Assembly (NCBI GenBank): GCA_945869935.1
Contig: CAMBSA010000149.1
Span: forward strand, 1 to 5,668
Reading direction: 5' to 3'
Length of the DNA: 5,668 nucleotides
Source of the DNA: Bordetella parapertussis
GTDB taxonomy: Bacteria > Pseudomonadota > Gammaproteobacteria > Burkholderiales > SG8-39
This document shows, piece after piece, positions 1 through 5,668 of this stretch. The position numbers were made by a program, and so were the translations under genes. The notes under the pieces are model-generated. The model saw only the letters and a program-made list of their open reading frames with translations, had not been told where the DNA came from and searched no databases. Numbering within the stretch: position 1 is the stretch's first letter; each line of letters begins with the position of its first letter.

Positions 1-26
1 CTCAGCGAACAGGCGAGGACCGGGGA

Positions 27-698
27 CTAGGCTTTGGGGCGCTCAAGGCAATAGCCCAAGCCGCGAACAGTCGATATCCTTACCGCGCCGGGTTCCAGCT
101 TTTTTCGTAACCGATGCACGTACACCTCGATCGCGTTCGTGCTGACTTCCTCCCCCCACTCGCACAGATGGTCTACCAATTGCGCCTTGCTGACCATCCG
201 GCCCGCCCGCTGCACCAGTACCTCGAGCAGCGCCAGTTCGCGTGCCGGTAGATCGAGCGCCTGATCGTGCAGGTGTGCGGTTTTCCCCACCTGATCGTAG
301 CTGAGCGGCCCGTGACGTATGAGTGTCGGCGCCCCGGCCGCGCCGCGGCGTGTCAATGCCCGAACCCGGGCCTCGAGCTCTGCCAACTGGAACGGCTTGG
401 CGAGATAGTCGTCAGCACCCAGATCCAGGCCGCGCACCCTGTCTTCGACTCCGTCGAGTGCGGTAAGGATCAGGACGGGGACACGCGAATCGCGCGTCCT
501 GAGCCGACGCAAAACGTCCAGACCGCTCATGACCGGCAAGCCGAGGTCGAGAATAAGCAGGTCAAACTCCGCCCCCAGCAGGGCCGAATCGGCATCGCCT
601 CCGTTGCATACGGCATCTACGGCATATCCCGACTGCCGCAGGCTTCGTGTGAGCCCGTCGGCGAGCAGCGCGTCATCTTCCGCTATAAGGATGCGCAT
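27..698 (-). CDS. OmpR/PhoB-family two-component response regulator (QseB/TctD/PmrA-like)
   Basis: A 223-residue DNA-binding response regulator: a histidine kinase phosphorylates its receiver domain, which then controls DNA binding in the cytoplasm. The receiver domain (about residues 1-115) has the acidic pair E7/D8, phospho-acceptor D51 in LILDLGLP, switch residues T79 and Y98, and K101 in the AKPF motif. A winged-helix output domain (about 125-220) follows, with the family pattern LPARELALLEVL, then NAIEVYVHRLRKKL and the RTVRGLGY-like end (STVRGLGYCLE). The start is placed at MRILIAEDD because regulators of this family begin there; the frame is open upstream to an ATG at 776, but those 26 residues look non-coding. 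Length is normal for the family. The ATG directly follows nine G. Proteins of this type usually sit next to a sensor kinase, which could lie beyond the left edge; only 26 bases remain there. The regulated genes cannot be read from the sequence, so no symbol is given. Confidence 0.95.
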   Translation of the reverse strand: MRILIAEDDALLADGLTRSLRQSGYAVDAVCNGGDADSALLGAEFDLLILDLGLPVMSGLDVLRRLRTRDSRVPVLILTALDGVEDRVRGLDLGADDYLAKPFQLAELEARVRALTRRGAAGAPTLIRHGPLSYDQVGKTAHLHDQALDLPARELALLEVLVQRAGRMVSKAQLVDHLCEWGEEVSTNAIEVYVHRLRKKLEPGAVRISTVRGLGYCLERPKA

Positions 699-707
699 CC
701 CCCCCCC
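699..707 (-). promoter_or_regulatory. G9 homopolymer at the ribosome-binding position of the response regulator
   Basis: On the coding strand nine consecutive G lie directly before the ATG of the response regulator. There is no standard GGAGG. The G run can pair with the CCUCC of 16S rRNA only by using a G-U wobble, so it probably is the ribosome binding site in a sliding register. That it works this way is inference; the run itself is directly visible. Confidence 0.5.
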
Positions 708-711
708 TATT

Positions 712-738
712 TGCCGGCAGCACCCGGTGCCGGGCACC
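712..738. repeat. Two adjacent palindromes in the response-regulator leader
   Basis: TGCCGGCA at 712-719 is a perfect 8-bp palindrome. GGTGCC-G-GGCACC at 726-738 is a perfect inverted repeat with a one-base centre. Both lie 14 to 40 bases upstream of the response-regulator ATG. They could be an operator, for example for autoregulation, or fold in the leader RNA, but short palindromes are also common in GC-rich DNA. I found no convincing promoter for the regulator between here and 780. Confidence 0.4.
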
Positions 739-780
739 ACGCTCCCTGGGGGGCAGTGTAGCAAGCCGGTCCGCATAATG

Positions 781-807
781 AAAAAACCCCGCCTGAGCGG
801 GGTTTTT
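781..807 (-). terminator. Rho-independent terminator after groEL (symmetric, possibly bidirectional)
   Basis: The stem CCCCGC (787-792) pairs with GCGGGG (797-802) around the four-base loop CTGA. It is flanked by six A on the left and five T on the right, so on the minus strand the stem is followed by six T. This is a textbook intrinsic terminator lying 60 bases past the groEL stop codon. Because the A and T runs mirror each other, it could work in both directions, but no gene enters from the left on the plus strand. It should insulate the response regulator from the strong chaperonin transcription. Confidence 0.9.
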
Positions 808-810
808 CAG

Positions 811-856
811 CGCCCGAAAACCAACCTCGGGCGTCGACCTGATGCTTGCGCGTCAG
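811..856 (-). other. Two further hairpins in the groEL 3' untranslated region
   Basis: Between the groEL stop and the terminator, two inverted repeats are visible. The first after the stop is 839-856; in the transcript it reads CUGACGC-GCAA-GCAUCAG, a seven-position stem with one C-A mismatch and a GCAA loop of the GNRA type. The second is 811-833, CGCCCGA pairing perfectly with TCGGGCG around nine bases. With the terminator this makes three successive stem-loops in about 70 bases. A role in mRNA end protection or as a 3'-derived small RNA is inference. Confidence 0.5.
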
Positions 857-866
857 AGGGAACCGG

Positions 867-2539
<1,673 letters not shown>

Positions 2540-2557
2540 AGCTTTCTGTCCGGGTAC

Positions 2558-2851
2558 TTACTTGGTGATGACGCCCATGATGTCGTCTTCACGCATCACG
2601 AGATATTCGTCACCTTCGATTTTTACGGTCGTGCCGGAATACTTGCCGAACAGGATGCGGTCGCCGACCTTGACATCCATCGGCTGGAGCTTGCCGTCAT
2701 CGGTGCGCTTGCCCGCGCCAACCGCAATGACTTCGCCCTGATCCGGCTTTTCTGCAGCGGAGTCGGGAATTACGATGCCACCAGCGGATTTGCGCTCTTC
2801 TTCGACGCGCTTGACCACAACGCGATCATGTAACGGACGGATTTTCTGCAC
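2558..2851 (-). CDS. groES: Co-chaperonin GroES (Hsp10), GTG start
   Basis: The 10 kDa subunit of the heptameric lid that closes the GroEL chamber. Read from the GTG at 2851 it has 97 residues, the same length as E. coli GroES. The N-terminal signature [13 protein letters not shown] is at residues 3-15. The mobile loop follows (about 17-35, [15 protein letters not shown]) with the hydrophobic GroEL-binding tripeptide IVI at 26-28, then the GEVIAVG and [10 protein letters not shown] strands of the beta-barrel and the end [12 protein letters not shown]. The GTG start is chosen because AAGGAGG lies seven bases upstream and because the family begins right there; the in-frame ATG at 2914 would add 21 residues that look unlike GroES. 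It is the first gene of the groESL operon, with the promoter and CIRCE operator upstream. Use of GTG plus one extra residue (V/M-Q-K-I-R-P) is a small departure from the common M-K/N-I-R-P start. Confidence 0.97.
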   Translation of the reverse strand: MQKIRPLHDRVVVKRVEEERKSAGGIVIPDSAAEKPDQGEVIAVGAGKRTDDGKLQPMDVKVGDRILFGKYSGTTVKIEGDEYLVMREDDIMGVITK

Positions 2852-2858
2852 GATTTTG

Positions 2859-2865
2859 CCTCCTT
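2859..2865 (-). promoter_or_regulatory. Ribosome binding site that sets the groES GTG start
   Basis: AAGGAGG on the minus strand with a seven-base gap to GTG at 2851. Complementarity to the 16S rRNA end is near perfect and decides between this start and the in-frame ATG at 2914. An ATG lies next to the site (2868) but is out of frame with groES. Confidence 0.9.
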
Positions 2866-2884
2866 CATACACACGTAAATTAAT

Positions 2885-2905
2885 GGGACACGGTGGTCGC
2901 ATCCC
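2885..2905 (-). other. Stem-loop in the groES leader RNA
   Basis: In the groES leader, GGGAUGCG pairs with CGUGUCCC around the five-base loop ACCAC. This gives an eight-pair stem with two adjacent G-U wobbles, ending 33 bases before the start codon. It does not cover the ribosome binding site. It might affect mRNA stability or temperature response, but that is speculation. Confidence 0.4.
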
Positions 2906-2938
2906 ACAGCCCAAGTTCAGTCTGGAGCGCCTAAGTTG

Positions 2939-2965
2939 CTAGCACTCGTCTCTTGCGAGTGCTAA
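2939..2965. promoter_or_regulatory. CIRCE operator (HrcA repressor binding site) of groESL
   Basis: On the minus strand this reads TTAGCACTC, a nine-base spacer, then GAGTGCTAG. The consensus is TTAGCACTC-N9-GAGTGCTAA, so 17 of 18 arm bases match; only the last base differs. CIRCE is bound by HrcA, which represses chaperonin operons and is itself kept active by GroEL, giving feedback. It lies about 87 bases before the groES start and overlaps the -10 box by one base, so bound HrcA should block transcription start. hrcA itself is not in this window. Confidence 0.97.
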
Positions 2966-2993
2966 TAATACGTCCGCCACGTGACAATTTCAA
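2965..2993 (-). promoter_or_regulatory. Sigma70-type promoter of groES-groEL
   Basis: On the minus strand, TTGAAA (2988-2993) is followed by a 17-base spacer and TATTAT (2965-2970); each hexamer matches the sigma70 consensus at five of six bases. The start of transcription is expected near 2958, inside CIRCE, giving a leader of about 107 bases. The -35 region also reads CTTGAA, as in heat-shock sigma32 promoters, but no CCCCAT-type -10 is found at the correct distance. Control by HrcA alone is thus the simplest reading. Confidence 0.8.
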
Positions 2994-3196
2994 GTTGCCA
3001 CCGAGAAGATTGGCATTGGGCTCGAATATCATTGGGAAAACAGCTATTTAGAAGTAATCTGAGCACTCCGCTTCCCCACCAGGCGCGGCACGCATCCCTT
3101 GCCGGTCTTCGCCAGAAGAAATCAAAAATCTCCCGTCATGAAGCCAACGCCGCAGCAACACGATCGCCGACGCCGACATATTCGGAGCCGCTGCTG
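2971..3196. other. Divergent intergenic region between groES promoter and dacB
   Basis: Apart from the groESL -35 box at its left end, this stretch holds no supported gene. It must carry the dacB promoter, but I found no pair of hexamers with proper spacing; TATCAT near 3026-3031 resembles a -10 box but lacks a good -35. A 7-base direct repeat CATTGGG occurs at 3014-3020 and 3030-3036. The dacB frame is open back to an ATG at 2981, inside the groESL promoter, but that translation looks like non-coding sequence. A possible 19-codon ORF is at 3138-3197. Confidence 0.5.
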
Positions 3197-3197
3197 A
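3138..3197 (+). CDS. Possible 19-codon upstream ORF overlapping the dacB start
   Basis: ATG at 3138 opens a 19-residue Arg-rich reading frame (begins MKPTPQQHD, ends SRC) whose TGA shares its last base with the dacB ATG at 3197 (TGATG). That geometry suits translational coupling. No good ribosome binding site precedes it, only an A-rich AGAAG far upstream, and an ORF this short can arise by chance. Listed as a low-confidence candidate only. Confidence 0.15.
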   Translation: MKPTPQQHDRRRRHIRSRC

Positions 3198-4669
3198 TGC
3201 GCCGGGGATCACCGCCGGTGCCTGCTCAGGCGATGCGATTCGCGCACCCCACTCTGGATTTCGCCTTCGCGTTTTTGATGCTGATGGCCGGGGTCAGTGC
3301 CGCCCAGCCTCTTCCGCAAACAGTTGCCTCCGCGCTAACAAATGCGGGCATTCCGGCATCCGCAGTCGCCTTGTGGACGCAACAGGTCGGTTCGCAGAAG
3401 CCCGGCATTGCGATCAACGCGTCCAGACCGATGAACCCGGCATCGACCATCAAATTGCTGACCGCGTACTCCGCACTTGAATTGCTTGGGCCTGCGCACA
3501 CGTGGAAAACCGAGGTTTGGGCGGACGGCGAGCTAAAGGGTGATGTTCTCGCGGGCGAACTCTCGCTACGCGGTGGCGGCGACCCACGGCTGACGGTGGA
3601 GCATCTTTGGCGACTCGTCCAGGCGGTACGCGCCCGAGGCATTCGCGAGATTCGAGGGGGCGTGGTGCTGGACAGGTCTTATTTCGACATCACTGAGCAT
3701 GATCCGTCGCGCTTCGACAGCGACCCCCTTCGCCCATACAACGTCGGACCGGACGCGCTGCTGGTGAACTTCAAGGTTTTCCGATTCACTTTTTCCCCGG
3801 ACCCTGAGCGCAAAACCGCGAGGGTGAGCGTCGAGCCCCGATCAACACTGCTCGAATTTTCAGCGAATGTCGCACTCAACAACGACTCCTGCAACGACTG
3901 GCGCCGCGGCCTGCAGACCACATTTTCCGCAGGAGGAGGCCCGCGAAGCACCCGTGCGGTTTTCGGAGGCAATTTCCCCGCGACATGCAACGAACGCACC
4001 ATGAATGTTTCCCTTATGTCGCATTCCGACTACGTCCAGGGTGTATTTACATCGCTCTGGGAAGCATCCGGGGGCGTTATATCGGGCAACTGGAGGGACG
4101 GTCCGCTGCCCGCGGGATCACGCCTCGTCTATACGCACGACTCCCCGCCCCTCTCGGAGATCGTCCGGGACATCAACAAGTTCAGCAACAACGTCATGGC
4201 GCGACAACTCTTCCTGACGCTATCGGCTGAAATTGACCGGGTGCCCGGACGCTCCGACCTTTCAACTGCGGACATCCGAAAATGGCTGGAAAGCAAGGGC
4301 CTCGCAATGCCGGAACTGGTGATCGACAACGGATCCGGGCTGTCGCGCAAAGAGTCGATCAGCGCCGAAAATCTGGGGCGCTTGCTTGTTTCAGCGTTTT
4401 CGAGCGCCGTTATGCCGGAGTTTATTTCTTCCCTGCCGCTGCTTGCGGTCGACGGGACGATGCGACGGAGACTGAAAACGGATAGTGTCGCGGGTCAGGC
4501 ACACATCAAGACCGGATCACTTACGGACGTACGAAGCATCGCGGGATACGTGCTGGATCGCAACGGTCGGCGCCACGCGATGGTGATGTTCGTGAATCAC
4601 GCGAACGCCGCCGCCGCTCAAGCCGCACAGGATGCCTTCATCCGCTGGGTTTATGAATCCCGCGGATAA
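3197..4669 (+). CDS. dacB: D-alanyl-D-alanine carboxypeptidase/endopeptidase, PBP4 class (peptidase S13)
   Basis: A periplasmic penicillin-binding protein of the low-molecular-mass class C type. The family removes the terminal D-Ala from peptidoglycan stem peptides and cuts D-Ala-meso-DAP cross-links. As called it has 490 residues (E. coli DacB 477). A signal peptide is visible: Arg-containing start, hydrophobic stretch about 22-33, and a likely cut after VSA or SAA near 35-36. All three active-site motifs are present: S83-T-I-K86 (SxxK, nucleophile S83), S330-N-N332 (SxN) and K438-T-G (KTG). Between the first two lies the long extra insert typical of PBP4, with a Cys pair (NDSCNDW and PATCNER) that may form a disulfide. 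The start at 3197 is chosen because GGAG lies nine bases upstream; the ATG at 3233 (478 residues) also leaves a usable signal peptide. It is divergent from groES and convergent with the HlyD-family gene, so it is probably transcribed alone. Confidence 0.95.
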   Translation: MRRGSPPVPAQAMRFAHPTLDFAFAFLMLMAGVSAAQPLPQTVASALTNAGIPASAVALWTQQVGSQKPGIAINASRPMNPASTIKLLTAYSALELLGPAHTWKTEVWADGELKGDVLAGELSLRGGGDPRLTVEHLWRLVQAVRARGIREIRGGVVLDRSYFDITEHDPSRFDSDPLRPYNVGPDALLVNFKVFRFTFSPDPERKTARVSVEPRSTLLEFSANVALNNDSCNDWRRGLQTTFSAGGGPRSTRAVFGGNFPATCNERTMNVSLMSHSDYVQGVFTSLWEASGGVISGNWRDGPLPAGSRLVYTHDSPPLSEIVRDINKFSNNVMARQLFLTLSAEIDRVPGRSDLSTADIRKWLESKGLAMPELVIDNGSGLSRKESISAENLGRLLVSAFSSAVMPEFISSLPLLAVDGTMRRRLKTDSVAGQAHIKTGSLTDVRSIAGYVLDRNGRRHAMVMFVNHANAAAAQAAQDAFIRWVYESRG

Positions 4670-4708
4670 GGCCGCAGATCCACGCGAAACCCGCGGAAAA
4701 ACCGCCGA

Positions 4709-5668
4709 TCAACGCTCGCGGAAAGCGTTTTCGGTGGCCTTATTGAGAGGCTTGAGCAAGTAAGTCAGCACCGTCTTCTGACCGGTGAGCACGTCAACGG
4801 TAGCAGTCATGCCCGGTGACACAGGCAGGGTCTTGCCTCGATATTGGATCGCATGCGCCTTGGTCTTCACGTGCGCGATGAAATACGGATCCCCCTGTTG
4901 CGGCACGACGGAGTCGGCACCGACCATCACAACGGTTCCTTCAAGGCCGCCGAATATCGAATAATCGTAGGCGGCAACCTTCACGACCGCACGTTGACCT
5001 ACAGATACGAAGCCGATGTCGGACGGCTTGAGCCGGGTTTCGACGAGCAACTGATCCTCAAGCGGCACAATCTCCGCCATCGGTGAACCGGGTTGGACCA
5101 CGCCACCGGCCGTCTTGATCTGTACAGTCTTCACAACGCCCCGGAGCGGCGACTTGACCTCGGTACGGTCCACCCGATCGCTCAACGCGGGGATGGTCTC
5201 CTGGAGCTTCGCGAGTTCGGCGCGCGCCTGGGACAGTTCTCCCGACGCCTGGCTTCGGAATGCCGAGGTGTTGTCATCAAGACGCCTGCGCGCCTCGTTG
5301 ATCGCCGATTCAATTCGCGGCATCGCGAGAATGGCTGCCTCGAGATCGGTGCGGATGCGGGATACCTCCCGCTCGAGGCGCAGCAATTCCACCTCCGACA
5401 TCACGCCTTTTTTTACGAGCGGGCCGGTAATGTTCAATTCACGCTGGATCAGCGACAGCGTTTCAGACAGCCGCTCCCGCCTGGATCGCATCTCCACCAA
5501 TTCCTGCTCCCGTTGCCGGATCTGCGCAAGCACTACCTCGTTCTTCGTCGCGAGATCGCGCTGACGTGTCTGGTAGGTCAGCAGTTCCTGATCGGCGAGT
5601 CCTTTCGAGTTCTGCACCACTTCCTGCGGCATGTCGAACCGCCCGCCGGTGACTTCGGAATTCAGACG
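4709..5668 (-). CDS. HlyD-family type I secretion periplasmic adaptor (membrane fusion) protein, N-terminus missing
   Basis: The adaptor of a type I secretion system joins an inner-membrane ABC exporter to a TolC-type outer-membrane channel. Only the last 319 residues are present: the frame stays open to the window edge, so the Met at 5632 is internal, and the cytoplasmic tail and transmembrane helix lie outside. In order there is a long alpha-helical coiled coil with two arms (about visible residues 25-170) and a turn region near LVKKGVMSEVELL; the second half of the lipoyl domain (VKSPLRGVVKTV ... GGVVQPGSPMAEIVP); and the beta-barrel segment with DIGFVSVGQRAVVKV and YDYSIFGGLEGTV. The HlyD-type end follows (VSPGMTATVDVLTG, then TYLLKPL and a charged tail ending FRER). 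This end suits HlyD/LapC-type adaptors rather than RND drug-efflux adaptors. The exporter and the secreted protein, perhaps an adhesin or RTX protein, would be expected at higher coordinates. Confidence 0.93.
   Translation of the reverse strand, partial: RLNSEVTGGRFDMPQEVVQNSKGLADQELLTYQTRQRDLATKNEVVLAQIRQREQELVEMRSRRERLSETLSLIQRELNITGPLVKKGVMSEVELLRLEREVSRIRTDLEAAILAMPRIESAINEARRRLDDNTSAFRSQASGELSQARAELAKLQETIPALSDRVDRTEVKSPLRGVVKTVQIKTAGGVVQPGSPMAEIVPLEDQLLVETRLKPSDIGFVSVGQRAVVKVAAYDYSIFGGLEGTVVMVGADSVVPQQGDPYFIAHVKTKAHAIQYRGKTLPVSPGMTATVDVLTGQKTVLTYLLKPLNKATENAFRER
4711..4730 (+). terminator. Weak candidate terminator after dacB
   Basis: AACGCT (4711-4716) pairs with AGCGTT (4724-4729) around seven bases, followed by only a short T run (four T including the stem end). 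It lies 41 bases past the dacB stop, overlapping the last codons of the convergent gene. The 39-base gap between the two stop codons has no stronger stem-loop, so termination here may be Rho-dependent. Confidence 0.25.

Noticed and set aside
1..26. Start of a histidine kinase gene after the response regulator
   Set aside because: A kinase is expected there from family habit, but the 26 bases contain no start codon with a ribosome binding site, so no feature is called.
699..776. N-terminal extension of the response regulator to the ATG at 776
   Set aside because: The extra 26 residues resemble no receiver domain, translate the palindromes and G run, and family proteins begin at MRILIAEDD.
2881..2890. 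CCCATTA on the minus strand as a sigma32 -10 box
   Set aside because: The only CTTG-type -35 candidate is about 22 bases upstream, too far for the 13-17 base spacing of sigma32 promoters.
2981..3196. N-terminal extension of the dacB protein to the ATG at 2981
   Set aside because: It would start inside the groESL promoter and bury the signal peptide behind about 70 non-homologous residues.
4659..4697. CCCGCGGA repeated at 4659-4666 and 4690-4697 near the dacB stop
   Set aside because: Two short copies with a palindromic CCGCGG core are expected by chance in GC-rich DNA; no attachment-site or insertion structure surrounds them.

Overview
The window is about 5.7 kb of GC-rich bacterial chromosome. 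GroEL and GroES look proteobacterial, most like Betaproteobacteria. An Azoarcus/Thauera-type (Rhodocyclales) origin is my guess from protein style, not a proven assignment. Four genes are complete and one runs off the right edge. I see no mobile element, CRISPR array, tRNA or rRNA.

Layout, left to right. (1) 27-698, minus: an OmpR/PhoB-type response regulator whose start codon directly follows a run of nine G. Its partner kinase, if there is one, lies beyond the left edge. (2) 699-866: the leader of the regulator, with two palindromes, then a strong stem-loop terminator and two further hairpins that form the 3' end of the groEL transcript. (3) 867-2851, minus: the groES-groEL chaperonin operon. 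groES starts at a GTG behind a near-perfect ribosome binding site, and groEL follows after 28 to 29 bases with its own site. (4) 2852-3196: a divergent control region of about 345 bp. It holds a sigma70-type promoter for groESL whose -10 box abuts a CIRCE operator, the binding site of the heat-shock repressor HrcA. (5) 3197-4669, plus: a dacB-type D-Ala-D-Ala carboxypeptidase/endopeptidase (PBP4 class) with a signal peptide and all three active-site motifs. (6) 4709-5668, minus: the C-terminal 319 residues of an HlyD-family adaptor of a type I secretion system, convergent with dacB and cut by the window edge.

Functionally this is mostly housekeeping: a stress-controlled cytoplasmic folding machine, a periplasmic peptidoglycan hydrolase, a two-component regulator and part of an export machine. 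Only groES and groEL clearly form an operon. The others are neighbours with separate transcription, so no joint pathway should be assumed. I found no convincing new multi-gene system. The points most worth a second look are regulatory: the G9 tract at the regulator start, the hairpin series after groEL, the leader hairpin of groES, and a possible 19-codon upstream ORF that ends on the dacB start codon.
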